A DNA stretch of 64,000 nt from Cercis canadensis (lineage: Eukaryota > Streptophyta > Magnoliopsida > Fabales > Fabaceae). The stretch lies in contig QAOA01001695.1 of NCBI GenBank assembly GCA_003255065.1, forward strand, positions 1 to 64,000, read 5' to 3'. Positions 1 through 15,948 of this stretch are shown piece by piece. The first letter of the stretch is position 1. Every line of letters starts with the position of its first letter. The notes below the pieces were generated by a model. It was given only the letters and a program-made list of their open reading frames with translations. It was not told the origin of the DNA and ran no database searches. Both the position numbers and the translations under genes were made by a program.

Positions 1-88
1 ATAAATATACTAAATTGTTATCTTTTAAATAAAAAACATCAAGTTGTTAAAATAAAAAGATTAAAATTACAATTAAACGAAAAATATA
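1..88. repeat. Truncated end of a dispersed AT-rich palindromic repeat
   Basis: The first 88 bases align by eye with the right-hand end of the repeat copies at 24885-25398 and 29641-30182. They share the run CAAGTTGTTAAAATAAAAAG and then a variant of the terminal CCAAAATTGTAATTAAG. Only one arm is in the window, so the rest of the copy either lies to the left or is lost. Confidence 0.6.
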
Positions 89-217
89 TTACCATCTATG
101 TTTTTTAAAAAAATCGTTAAAATATGTAGTAGCTTTACTTATTGAGAAGCACGGGCGTATCTGCGGAAAGCTGGTCCGAAATCAGTGAGACAATTGAGGT
201 GTGTTGTATTGGAGAGC

Positions 218-3200
218 ATGGAGAGAGAGTCCAAGGCAGTGACCATACTGTACAATGGTTTTATTGTAACCATGGACGAGCAAAGGCGAGTCTTTAGGGA
301 TGGTGCAATAGTGATTGCAGGAGATCAAATGGTAGCCATTGGTCCATCTTCCAATATTCTTCATCAATTCTCTGCTTTGAGTCTCATCTCCCATAATCAG
401 ATTATCGACCTCCACGGCCAGATCTTACTCCCTGGTCTTTATCTCATCTCTCTCTCTCTACACCTGCTTCTTTCTAGTTCCATGCTCCATTTCTTTTCTA
501 AGGAATTTCAATTTGCATTTCGTCGTTTACAACTTCAGAAAGCAGAAGAGAAATAGCTTTTTCCGAGTGCTGTAAATTGAATTAAATATCTATTCAAATC
601 TGAAAAGAAAAAAAAAAAAAAAAAAACTGCAATTCAATTGAATTGAAGTCCTAGTTTCTAAGGGTTCTAAACACGCTCAAAGTACCTTAAAGCAAATAAT
701 TAACATTTGTATTTTATCTTGTTTTAATAATCTTCTCATCTACTAATTAATATATATGATGAATATTGGCTAAAGGTTTATCGAACCAATCAAACCATGA
801 ATCTGAAATTAAGTTTACTAATTAGCTATCCGATCATTGGCATTGCTACTAGGATTCATTAATACGCATGTTCACACTTCTCAACAATTGGCTAGAGGCA
901 TAGCCGATGATGTTGATTTAATGACCTGGTTGCATGGTCGCATTTGGCCCTATGAATCCAACATGACTGAAGAGGATTCTTACATTTCCACTCTACTTTG
1001 TGGGATCGAACTCATTCACTCCGGTGTAAGCTTTTCCAATTTTGCCTTTGAATTTTTTTAGTTGAGTTCTTTGTTTTTTTGTTGATATTGAGATTGAGTT
1101 TTCTCTTTCTTTTTTTCCCCGCTTCCTAAATTCAGGTAACATGCTTTGCTGAAGCTGGTGGGCAACATGTTTCTGGGATGGCTAGAGCAGTGGAGTTACT
1201 GGGCTTACGTGCCTGTTTAACCCAGTCAACCATGGATGCTGGTGAGGGTTTGCCATCATCTTGGGCCGCTCGAACTACGGCTGATTGTATTCAGGTCTAA
1301 ACTGGTTGATTAATGTTTGAAATATTATACCCTTTTTTAAGATTAAGCTTATTTAGACTTACCATAACTCTGTTTCCAGACAAATCTGGCAAGGCCAAAT
1401 TTAACTTTTACAATTGTTCTTCACTAGAGTATCTTTTTGCAAAATGAAAATTTGGATATGTTTTGGATTTTTGGAAGCTTTCAGGTTAGTTGATTTGTGT
1501 TGTAGCTGCTGACTGGATTGGCAAATTACTTTTCCGTACTCATTTTCCTTGATTTGTTCTGCAGTCTCAAAAGGAGAATTATGAGAAGCACCATAACACA
1601 GCCGAAGGGCGCATCAGAGTGTGGTTTGGAATTAGGCAAGTCATGAATTCTACTGACCGCTTACTTATCGAGACAAGAGATGCTGCAAGAGAACTGAAAA
1701 CAGGGATACACATGGTATTGATCCTTGTGTCAGTGTGTGTGTATAAAATTTTATGTCCATGTGCACTTGCTTGCAAAGTGTATGCATAGCTAATGGAGTT
1801 CAATAGGTAGTGATTTTGAGCAAGAGTAACATCCTTTACAAAACAATTTTAGAAAGATTAATTTTCTTCTAAAAAGGACTTTGTTATGCAAGTTTTCTAT
1901 TATTCAACCTGAGAAGTGAAACTAAAACCAAGAATATTAGTTGCTGTACATCAAAGTCAAGTTTCTTCATGGAATCAATATAACAGCAGATTTCATATAA
2001 AGCCTCTGGTAGCATTCCCATTTCTTCTAATTTTGAGATCAGAAAACTAACTTTGGAAAACCAACATGGTTTAAAAGTTCCTTAATTTAGTATTCCATTC
2101 GTTCTAAAAATTTTTCCCTGCACGTTTTGGCTAAATACATATTTTAATGTGTAGGTGTTTGCAGGGCCATTCTTAAGTTTGAAATAAGACTCTTCTATAG
2201 CATCAACTTTTTACTTCTAAAATGCCATTTGATAATTGAAATAGATTGAGTTGAAGTTGGCAATTTTTAGCATGTTGCAGAGATACCATATGAGAATCAA
2301 CTTGTCATGGATGTTCACAAAGTAAATCATGGAACTGTTACTTACTTGGAGAAGATAGAATTCTTGCAAAACAATCTGTTGGCAGCTCATACAGTTTGGG
2401 TCAATGATAGTGAGGTATTTATTCCCACTATAACCTTCTTTTACCCTTCCAACAAGGCTTACTTCGGTTATGCAGATTTTATTATTGACAAGTACTGGTC
2501 CCCTGTGTTGATGTTACTGTGGATTTTATGGGAAAAAAATATTTTTGGCCTTTTTCTTTGCCACACCATACCTTTTCCTTTGCCTTGAAGCCAGGGTTTT
2601 CTGTTGAAACTGTGTTTTTGACCTGCATGTGTGTTTTCCTTTAAGTTTTACTTCATAGTCTATGAAAAGAATAAGCAAAGCTTCTTGAGGTGTGTGTCCA
2701 TATCAGTAAACTTGAACCAACCAAGCTAATGAAGTCAGGCAACAAAAAATAGAAAGGGGGAATGAAGGGGAAATGACAATGCATACCAGGGGATAAACTG
2801 ACTGTTCCCTAGGAATATTTGAAACTTATCTCTCTGTATAGTGTGATGATCAGTAATTATTATTACAACACATTTTCAGATCTCTTTCTTTTCAAGGGCA
2901 GGGGTGAAAGTATCTCACTGTCCTGCTGCAGCAATGCGTATGCTTGGTTTTGCACCCATAAGGGAGATGCTTGATGCTGGCATCTCTGTCTCTTTGGGAA
3001 CTGATGGAGCACCATCAAACAATCGAATGAGCATTGGTTCATCTTAACTCTTAACTTTTGAATTCTTTCTTTTTCAGTTTTTATAATTTCCTATATTCAG
3101 CATTTCTGCATCATTAGGGTGGCTCATGTATGAAATAGTGGTAGTTGGAAATCTTTTGAGTAAATAATAGTAAGTGCATTACATTCTTCTAGATAAATTT

Positions 3201-4597
3201 GATGGCTGGAAATGTTCATGAACTAATGCTCCTTACAGTTGATGAGATGTACCTAGCTTCTCTAATTAACAAAGGACGGGAAGTATATGCAAATGGAAGT
3301 ACAGATCCAACAGCATTGCCTGCTGAAACCATTCTTAGAATGGTTACAGTTAATGGTGCAAAGTCAGTACTATGGGATAATGAAATAGGATCACTTGAGG
3401 TTGGGAAAAAGGTAGGCGTTGGTTCAGATTATTTGCATTTCTCTCTCTATAGTAATTTTTTCCATGTTTTTTCTTTTTCTTTTTCTCCTTTTCCTTAGGA
3501 TTAAAAGTGAGAATATCTATTTTTGGATGCAGCATATTCCACGGTAATTTGACTGCATAGTGGGTTTCACAAGTATGCCAAAAAAGAAAAAAATTGAGCA
3601 AAATTGTGTAATAGAGTGTATAGAAGCATAAAACCTCATTATTATTATTGTGCATTAAGTACTATTGAAAAGCGAAAAAACTGAATCCTTATTATCAATC
3701 AGGACAGTGCGTTAGTTTTCTAGAAACTGCTATGAACAATGAAATTAAAAGAAGAGGAATGTTTTCAAGATAGATAAGGATGTAAGGCGAAATTTTAATG
3801 AAAGACATTCTACAAAAAATAAGTTGTGAAAATCCTATATTAGTCAATTCAATGAATGCGGGACCAATATCTTGGTTTCTTTTGTAGGCCATATCTTCTG
3901 TAGACTGTAGGTAATAACATTCTGCATTTTATGATATTTTGGACAATTGAGGCTGATAGCCTTTGTGCTTGTCATTTGGTAGGCTGATATTATCGTAGTC
4001 AATCCTTCATCCTGGACTATGGTTCCTGTTCATGACTGGTATGAACCGATTTCTTGAAAGAACAATTTAGGGTACTTTACATCAAATCTATTGACGTGTT
4101 TCTTTATATTTAATGATTGATTAATATAATCATTTGGATGCCTCTCTGGCTCTTCTATTGATTAATATAATCATTCAGGTTTTCTTATGCATTTTGGAAG
4201 CAATTATGTAGTTGGATTCGTTGTTCTCTTCCACTATGCTATCTACCAAAATTTTGAAGTTGATAAATTTACTGTTCAACCGACATGCAGCATTTCCAGC
4301 CTCGTATATAGCATGCGGACAGAGAATGTGGTTTCTGTCATGTGCAACGGCCTGTGGATAATGAAGGACAAGAAAATTTTAAATGTGGACGAGGTATTTG
4401 ATTGTAATGTTTTTAGTATTGTCTCTTAATATTGATAGCTTAGCAACATATTTGCCCGTGTTACTTTGAACAAGTTTGGCGTACTTCGTGCATGACATTG
4501 ACAGGAACAAGTAATTTCCAAGGCGAAACAGGCTTCTATTGAAATTCTAAAGAGGGCAGGTATAAGAATCCCAAACAGGATGAACTACATTAGTTGA
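218..4597 (+). CDS. Amidohydrolase, 5'-methylthioadenosine/S-adenosylhomocysteine deaminase-like (TRZ/ATZ family)
   Basis: Ten exons, phases checked: 218-434, 853-1025, 1136-1294, 1565-1714, 2271-2414, 2880-3036, 3239-3411, 3983-4038, 4291-4393, 4505-4597, giving 474 aa. The start is the first ATG in an open frame that extends back to a GTG at 185. Metal-dependent hydrolase signatures are intact: NTHVHTSQQ (His78, His80), GIHMHVAEI (His234, Glu237), AAHTVWV (His273) and LGTDGAPSNN (Asp323). In bacterial MtaD enzymes the equivalent residues bind the metal (HxH, His, Asp) and act as catalytic acid (Glu) and base partner. The family deaminates purine-like or triazine-like rings; the plant substrate is not established from sequence, so the name is a family label. 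No transit peptide is obvious, so it is probably cytosolic. Length is normal for the family. It converges on the minus-strand amidohydrolase at 6471-10419, which is of a different family. Confidence 0.9.
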
Positions 4598-4677
4598 TTT
4601 GATTGCTGTTCACAACTTGAGGCATCTGAGGCCTGGGGTAATACAGGTATAATAGTGTTAGTGTTAGCCAATATTTC

Positions 4678-4683
4678 AATAAA
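4678..4683 (+). terminator. Candidate polyadenylation signal of the first amidohydrolase gene
   Basis: A canonical AATAAA lies 81 bases after the stop codon at 4595-4597, in a T-rich stretch. Plant poly(A) signals are loose, so this is only the best local candidate. Confidence 0.4.
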
Positions 4684-5355
4684 TTTTACTTGTATCCGAG
4701 AAGCATCAGCTGTTTGATGGTGTGCCATTCTGCATCTGTGCATGTGTCATACTGGTGCTTGAGCAATCAGCCTATATTTCATTCCTTGTGAACTGTGAAC
4801 TCGATTATTATGAAATGGTTGTGATGATTCATGTTTCCATGATATCAAGGAAATCAAACCCCCGCCCACCCACCCCCGCGGCGCCCATTCTCCTTGCGAT
4901 GGACGTTGCTCGCTTTGTACGTGAAAAAAAAAAAAAAGTTGGGTCAAAAGCAATACTCGTCCTAGTAGATTTCAATTGATCCACCAACAATACATTATGG
5001 TACGGTACGGTTATCATAATGAAGGAAAACGAAAAAAGATTTTAATCAGCGATCTCAGGACAAAAGTTGTGTGAATTTTCATCCAACTATTCTCAAAATT
5101 CACCCCTAATGTGTTATCTGTAATTGTAAAAGAAAAAAAAAATGTATTACAAAAGTGAATTTTACAAACCAGAAAATGACGTGGATGCTGAAGAGCAGGA
5201 GGTCGATGTGTGTGGGGTCGTCTCAACCTTATTGGAAGTTTGAAACTCCCAAAGCCCAATTTTCACTCCAATAGAATCCGCGGGAAAATTGAGAAGCATC
5301 GACGGTAATCTAGAAACCAGGTCCTACACTCCTACTCGTACGAAATATCTCACCT
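4684..5355. other. Intergenic stretch, no gene seen
   Basis: No coding region or recognisable repeat is visible, apart from a short C-rich patch around 4858-4880 and a 15-base A run near 4923. It holds the distal promoter of the heat-shock-type gene that follows. Confidence 0.5.
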
Positions 5356-5373
5356 GAAATTTCTGGAACTTTC
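5356..5373 (+). promoter_or_regulatory. Perfect heat-shock element (four alternating nGAAn units)
   Basis: The sequence GAAATTTCTGGAACTTTC is four exactly spaced, alternating GAA/TTC units (GAA 5356, TTC 5361, GAA 5366, TTC 5371). Trimeric heat-shock transcription factors bind such arrays. It ends 33 bases before a TATA box, the usual arrangement in plant heat-shock promoters. Confidence 0.85.
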
Positions 5374-5406
5374 ACCTCATTCTCCTCCGATACCCCGGTA
5401 TTGTCT

Positions 5407-5413
5407 TATAAAT
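5407..5413 (+). promoter_or_regulatory. TATA box of the heat-shock-type gene
   Basis: TATAAAT stands 33 bases after the heat-shock element and about 93 bases before the first ATG at 5500. Transcription would start near 5437, leaving a leader of about 60 bases. Confidence 0.65.
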
Positions 5414-5499
5414 GCTGTTCGATTTCTTCATTAACCAGTGTCACAAAACTCACAAAGTTTTTTCTTTTTTCTGAGAAAAGCACAATTTCTGTTGGCTAG

Positions 5500-5959
5500 A
5501 TGATGGATAGTCCCTTCTTCAGAAGCTATTGGCAGCCTTGTTACTCGTCAGCGCGAGGGAGATTCCAGTCCAGGGCAATACGAAAACGAATGCGAATACA
5601 AAACAAGTTTAATTGAAGAAAGTGAGGAAAATAGTTCGGTGAAGGAAAAGAATGGGACGAATGTGGTTCAATCTGACGAGCCAGGAAAGCATGTTGAAGA
5701 GAACTTTGAGTTTGGCAGAGGAGACGAACAAAATCGAAGCAGGGATCTCTTGGAGAGGATGATTCAGGACAACGAAAGGATGATGAACTTGATGGCACAA
5801 CTCTTTGAGGAGAATGAAAGGCAAACTAGACTTCTTAGCTCTCTGTCAAATAGGGTTGAGCAACTGGAGAAAGCATTCGCATGTGAGAAGTCTAGGAGGA
5901 AGAAAAGGAGAAATGCTGCCGGGATTGCAGATGCTTCAGATAAATGTGGAAAGAGATAG
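5500..5959 (+). pseudogene. Small coiled-coil gene resembling the tail of plant BAG proteins, with a frame break near the 5' end
   Basis: The first ATG after the TATA box (5500) opens MMDSPFFRSYWQPCY and runs to a stop at 5614. The next frame is open from 5504 to the stop at 5957 without an early ATG. It looks coding: acidic, then a coiled coil (LLERMIQDNERMMNLMAQL, then ETRLL/RVEQLEKAF-like heptads) and a basic end with RRKKRR, which could be a nuclear signal. The coiled-coil part resembles, from memory and without a search, the C-terminal segment of some plant BAG or calmodulin-binding BAG-related proteins; no IQ motif or BAG domain precedes it. A one-base indel between about 5540 and 5600, real or a sequencing error, would join the two frames. 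Otherwise translation could start only at the in-frame ATG at 5759 (66 aa). The heat-shock element argues that the gene is or was heat-induced. Confidence 0.5.
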
Positions 5960-6470
5960 TGAGCCACATCCTACTTTGTGCCATTGAAGGAGTAAATTTT
6001 GGTTTTGATGCTTGTACTCACATTCTTATTGTGTTTCACCAATTTATTTATGGTTTGTAAATGGGAATGTTCTGCATTTGTTAGCTATGGCTTGTGAAAC
6101 GAATCGTTTCTTTGTTGCTTTGAATCTCTTCAATATGGGTGCTTGTCTGAGACGGTTACGAATCCAAATCCCTCAAATCATCCATTAATTTGTTTTGCTT
6201 CCAATCATACACATAAAGCCAGACAATCCGATTTCGTTATGTATATTGAATTAGGAAGACAGACTCAAAAACTACTTTCCCCAATGTCATATATAGAATT
6301 AAAAACTACACTACGTTTTCTGGAACAGAAACGGATAGAATAAAACATCAATTGGAAAAACTATCTAAATTCAATGTCCACAAGAGTTGTATAAATTCAA
6401 CATCTGATGTCAAGTAAAGTGTGTAAAATCTTTTGTAGTATTCTGCCCGAGGTCACTCCGACAACCTTGC
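5960..6470. other. Intergenic space between convergent genes
   Basis: It lies between the stop of the plus-strand heat-shock-type gene and the stop of the minus-strand amidohydrolase, so it holds the 3' untranslated regions of both. The open frame at 6143-6343 has no recognisable protein features and I do not call it. Confidence 0.5.
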
Positions 6471-9400
6471 TTAAATTGACAATTGGGGGGTTTGGAAGAG
6501 TTGCGTCGCTGTCCTCCCCATGATCCACTCTAAATCAGAAGATGATAAAGAAATCTGATTGGCAATAAGTTGCACTGCTTCTTTGGCTCCTTTATAACCA
6601 CATTCGGGAACAACAAATGGGAAATCACTGCAACAACATGTTAGAAGAAAACTTCAATTCTACATCTCATGTTTTGAACATCTTCTCAACCCTTGCCCCA
6701 ACCGCTTTTGCCCGAATTCACCAGTTATATTTTAGTTGGACAAATAAGAATGGGAATCACTTACTCACCTGCCCCACATTACACGGTTAGCACCAAAGCT
6801 GGAGACTAACTGGGACAAGAGGGGAGACAAATCCAGATACGGAAATTGCAATCTTGACACTCTGAAAAGGGCACTAAATTTCACATACACCTGCCAAAAT
6901 TCAGAAGTCAGTGAATTCATAATAGCTTAGGCTTCACTACTTAAGGACTAAATTGAAAAGTCTAAACAAGGTCTATATATTTTGATAACGCATTTCAGAA
7001 CGTTGCTAGGACAAATCACACCCACATCCCATATATATTCTTTTGCAAATTTACACCCATTAACGTTTTACTCATTCAATTTACATGAGAAACCTTCAAT
7101 TGGTGTGTAATATTAACTAAGGTGTTAGAGATATACTATAAATTAGAGCTTCTGAGATAGAATAAGCATCCACAGGAGTCCCACATTTCTGCTTCTATCA
7201 GAGTATTAGTGTCTTCAAGAATACAACAAAAATGCAATTGATAAAAAATTTAGGCAGCCCTTGCTCCCTTGAAATTTATATTCTGGCACTTACTTGTGGG
7301 AATCTAGATAGATTTAAAAGCCGAGACAAGACAAGACCTTCCTTATCATTTCTGCAACATAACATGCAAGTAAGAGTAGATTTCTTGTCCTTCATAAAAT
7401 AATAATCATAAGATAGCTCACGTTGGTGGTTTGCAGAAGGCTAAGTGATCAAGTAATACAACAGTTGATGGAAAGTCTGTACACAGTTGCTCAATTTCAG
7501 AAATATGCAGATTAAGCCCCTGAAATATCCAGCTCGTTAATTCATAACAGTTTTGACAACTTCACATTATAAGGAGGTTCCAACAGCTATATAGAAGGGC
7601 AGCAATACCATTGTACACAAGTACAAATATTCTGTGAATCTAAAAATACATAATATAGGGAGGGAAAGAAGCTTCAGAAGACAGTTCTTCCGTGTTTGAT
7701 GTCAATGAAATAAAATATAACACCTTCATACACATGAAACCCACTGGTACTTTGAGTTCTCCTGCCCTTGAGAAAATTGCCTTCCCAACTTCATTTGTCA
7801 TCTGGAGTAACATTAAAAATTGTACAGACATCATTGAAAGATAGAATTTTTTTTTTAACTGCCCTTTCAAGACAGTCTTTCTTAAATCTAGTATCATTAA
7901 TATCGTATTTCAATTCTATATTGGTATGTCAAACTGCTTTTTTCCTTCAGAAGTTTAGTTAACAAAAAAAGGATCTTTCCTTGCTTTCTATCCTTGTATC
8001 AACCTAATAATAAGAAAGTTTCTAGGGAAATTAAGAAAAAAATTTCAATGTTACAGCTCAACAGTTCAATCCTATAAACATTCTCCAAGTTATGTAGGTT
8101 AATTGAAATAATTCAAGCTGGTGGAGACAATTACTGGTAGTTATTGAATGCAAGTGTGAGAAAACCAAAGCTTCCCTTTTCTTCCATTACAGTATCTATG
8201 TGACAAATAAAACCTTCTTGACTTATCAAAGTGAGATGGGAGCGTACTTGAGGAGAGAAGTACTGAATGTACCTCTTCAGCTTATAACATGAAAACACAC
8301 ATGCATTCACTGGGAGGGGGGGCAGTCTACCTTTTCTCCGGAAGGCCACAAATAAGGGTTAAATCGAACAGCATGGTAGCCATCCTAAAACATATTAAGG
8401 AAAAAAAATCAGTTCCAGTGACAGAAAATCCGTTATCTGATAAAAAGCAATGCTCCACTACACCTTCAAAACAAGGTGTTCAAACTGCTTAAGCCCACTT
8501 CCATCATCAGCAGGATTAGCAAGACAACAACCAAAAAATTTGGTGGGGTATTTCTTCAGAACACTGCCCAAAGAAAAATTTGGCATAAGAAATACCATAT
8601 GATGCACAGGGTAAAAGAAATCATTATACAGAAGTTGTCTAAAAAGACTACCATGAACTGTGAAATTGAGTCAAAGTAAAAGATTTCCTGTAATCTGTGA
8701 CCATCCAACTCACTGTCCAGCTAATTACATCGAAAAACAAGTAATTGGATGGAGCATGCTCAGAACATGAATATAAGTATATAACATACTTCACACATTT
8801 TGTATATTACACAAAACTTCAAGTTGTAGAACAATCACAAGCTAAGGGAATAAGCAGACACATCAAATCTGGGTTTTCCAATAATTAAACTTTGTGATAG
8901 AAATAGACAGTTGGGTGTAATCTTGCCTACATCTAAAAAGGATTTATATAATCTAGTTTCCCTATAGTTTTAGAGATCTTTACTTTTTTTTTTTTTTTTT
9001 CAATTACTATAGGATTTTTGTATTTCTATATAAAGATCTTAGAGTAATTGAATATCTAATCTAGATTGTAGACTAGCAATGTTGAGTTTTCAGAATTCTC
9101 TCTCTATTCTTTTCTTTCTTTCAATCATTTCTTTCTCTAACTTACTATAGTTCTGCATCACCATCATTTTAAACATATCAATCACTGACTTGCAATTCCA
9201 GAATGGAGAGTTCTACTTGGCTAGGACAGGCCAAATGCTGACATAATTTTACCACTAGACATTTCATCCACACCAACACTAATTTCAGTGTTGCACAAAA
9301 GCCATACAAGCAGTGACTTCTCACATGAACCAAAAGTAATTTTTTTGTGTGCATACCTTGTGACTAAACTATGATCAAACTTATGATTAATTGGCTGCAC

Positions 9401-10419
9401 AATGAGTGCACCATCTACACCTGCCTCCTCCATGCACTGTGGAAAATTTAAGTGAACATGAATGATATTCTGAACATACACAACATAAACAAACATGAAT
9501 AGTCATATTTAATCTGTCATGAGTAATGCTAGCTGTACAAATCTAAGATGCTACCTGCGCAGTAGTACATGTACTGGATCTAAGTTTAAAAGAAAAAAGT
9601 GTAGGTGGGCCCTGGAATTGAGATGCCGTTGTGCAGGTCTGTTCATCTAATAATTGTGTAGGTAGCATTACTATTTTTGATACATTCAAATAGTCTCTGA
9701 ATAATTTGCATATAACACATTGCACAAAATAAGTTGCCAGACTCGAGAATTAATGGAAGTAGAGAAGCCATCGGACTAGATATGATTGTAAAAGACATAG
9801 TGGGTATATTAGTTTTCAGAGATCAAAGTTGAAATCAGTTTCCATGAAATCTACCTCAAGCAATTGACGTACACGACAAGGATGGGTAGCGAGGTATAGG
9901 TATAAAAAAGGCATACCTGGAGCAAGAAATCGACATGTCCGGGTAAAGTGGGCTCTTGGCCTGGAAAATAAGGGAATTTACCCGCAGCCTTCATAAAAAT
10001 AAAAAATCCAAGCGTCATTTAGTTAGTAAATTTCTAACTTAAAAGTACTTTCCTTGCTTTTGAAATCGAAAGCTTTGTGTTTAATATTCACTTTCGGAGA
10101 AAACGAAGAAACACAACCCAAATAAAGAGTAAGGAGCAAGTGTGACAAATCGCCAGCAGTCCAAATTTTTAGGATGAGTTCTTATGATATGTGTTACCTC
10201 TTCAGAAGACGCCCATACATGCAGATGGGAATCTACGATTTTGGAGCTTAAAACGGTTCTGCTTTCGATTTCGCTTATGGCCATTCTTGCTGCCGAAAAA
10301 GCTTTAAATGTGGGCTTCCTCGAAATCGAACAAGGGGCGCAGAGTCGCAAACCACTTCGAAGATGGTAACAATGGTTCGAACCAGTAACTGGGAGCAGAG
10401 TATTTAGCCTCAGCGCCAT
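6471..10419 (-). CDS. Plastid-targeted amidohydrolase, Amidohydro_2 family (4-sulfomuconolactone / pyrone-dicarboxylate hydrolase-like)
   Basis: Ten exons in transcript order: 10419-10198, 9988-9917, 9436-9357, 8563-8464, 8384-8331, 7801-7724, 7519-7422, 7351-7294, 6890-6769, 6627-6471; every phase fits and the product is 346 aa. Residues 1-45 are rich in Arg/Ser/Ala with few acids, like a chloroplast transit peptide. A second Met (46) could start a cytosolic form. Family marks are IVDSHLHVW (Asp63, His65, His67), VVLLDHLAF (His227) and MWGSDFPF (Asp296), the metal and catalytic residues of the TIM-barrel Amidohydro_2 group, which hydrolyses lactone-like rings. The plant substrate is unknown to me. 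Other conserved blocks are CMEEAGVDGALIVQPINHKF and RFNPYLWPSG. Nothing is missing compared with the usual length. Confidence 0.92.
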
Positions 10420-11405
10420 GTGGGAGAGAGATAAATTGCGTAACTTACGGGTGGATTTTTATTTTTTTATTTTTATCATTAATCTTTTATCTTCATACTA
10501 TTTCTGTGCTGGGGATCATCTCACTGCAGCTTCTAAATTTTTGCCACGTATCAGAAACAAAAAGCATCTTAACGAAGTGTTACAAATTTTGGAATGTAAC
10601 ATAATAACCTAATAAGTATTTCTAGATAATTTTACCAAAAAAATTAGAATTTATTATTGTTGTAGGTGTTGGAACTTGATAGACTAAATGGTGCTTTTTA
10701 ATTAGGTACTTTTTATATTGTGAGAGATTATTAAAATATTTTTTAATGTTATATTTAAATATAAATAAAATAATGATTTATATAAATAGAATACGAAAAT
10801 AATCTACTTAAAAACTATGTCTTAGGCATTTTTTTTTAAAAAATTTCTTGAATCTATGAGAAAAAAATTATTTTTAAAAAAAGTCTTTATTTTTTAATAT
10901 GACTTTTCCTTGGTAGGAAAGTATATGTGAATAATGAAGTTTATTTACTTTCTGTGGTGGCCTTCTTTCTATTGCCTGTTGCGAAGACATTCCTTCTATT
11001 TGTAGGAAGTAGAGTCACACTGTTAGTATGTAATGTATGTTCATATACTTTATGTTTCATATTTTATTCTCTTTCATTACTCTGATGATCTGATCCAAGT
11101 CTAAAATATATCTTTAATTATTTTTAATTTAACATAGGAATAGTTGACAAAAATTGAAATGGACAAAATTTTAGAAGCGAATTCAAGATAATGCAGTAAA
11201 AATATTACTGGAAGAGGAGCTGAGAGAGAAGGAGGAGGTCATGACAGGAATCAGGTTTACAATATGAAATATCCTAAGCAGATGCCAGCGAGGAGAAAAT
11301 ATAATTTGAGGATATTTTAGTAATTTCAACCCGATCCACCCCCGCCCGGCCTCTTTCTTATGAATCCATCAGACAGAGCGAACTGTTAGTGTTACCTCTC
11401 TATCA
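10420..11405. other. Divergent promoter region
   Basis: About 1 kb separates the start of the minus-strand amidohydrolase from the plus-strand cyclophilin, so it holds both promoters. Its middle (10640-10900) is very AT-rich. I see no clear TATA box or element that can be assigned with confidence. Confidence 0.5.
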
Positions 11406-15186
<3,781 letters not shown>

Positions 15187-15948
15187 CATGGTTCTGGTTG
15201 TTTATTTTGTCTTAGCTTCTGATTCGTTTATTCTCAGGAAAAAAAGCTTCAGTATTTTTCTTTGGTTTGACTATTCTAGGAGTTCAGTGCCTTTCTGTTT
15301 CCGTACTGAACCGAAAAGTTTATGCGGCTATCTGTATTCTAGTAGAAATATAGTCTTGACTTCAGGTTAGAAAACTTCATAATCAATCTGAATGGCATTC
15401 TTGAAGCAAAGTGGAATTGGATGATAGCATTTTTAGGAAGTTTTTGCAAGTTTGTGATCAATTTTTAAGGTATGTAGGGTGTGAAATATGGAAAACAGAG
15501 GTCGGAGTGAAAATTGAGGGATTTGATTTCCACTTTTTTTTCCACCATTAAATGTTCACACTCTTCGATAATTACTACTTTGCGGAACCAAGGCATGGAA
15601 TTGGCGTTGGGAGTATTTTCTTTTTCCTACCAAACATAGAAGTTTTCATTTCCAAAAAAATGAAGAGAGGAATAAATTTTATTTTTTTTTAACCTTGCAA
15701 ACATTCTCTCTTTCTATCTATCTATTTATTTAATTCTGAGCAAATTTTTATAAGCGATTCGAATTTTTCTTGGTTTCTTCATCAAAATGTTGCCATATAA
15801 TATTCAAGCAAAACTGCGCTTGCGTGGGTCCTTTACGTGCATTGGCTCCATGTGGCTAAATGGGGTATGAATTTCTTATCCCGTGACGTCTGAGTAATAA
15901 ATTGGTTAATACTAAAATAAGAATTGATACGGGAAACTTGAAATAGAA
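15187..15948. other. Intergenic, 3' flank of the cyclophilin gene
   Basis: No open frame with protein character and no recognisable repeat until the target-site duplication of the element that starts at 15959. Confidence 0.5.

Noticed and set aside
185..217. Upstream GTG start for the first amidohydrolase
   Set aside because: Plant nuclear genes start at ATG, and the ATG at 218 gives a normal N-terminus.
218..10419. A possible amidohydrolase gene cluster or pathway
   Set aside because: The two amidohydrolases belong to different families (TRZ/ATZ versus Amidohydro_2), are convergent rather than co-oriented, and have different predicted locations. Neighbourhood looks coincidental.
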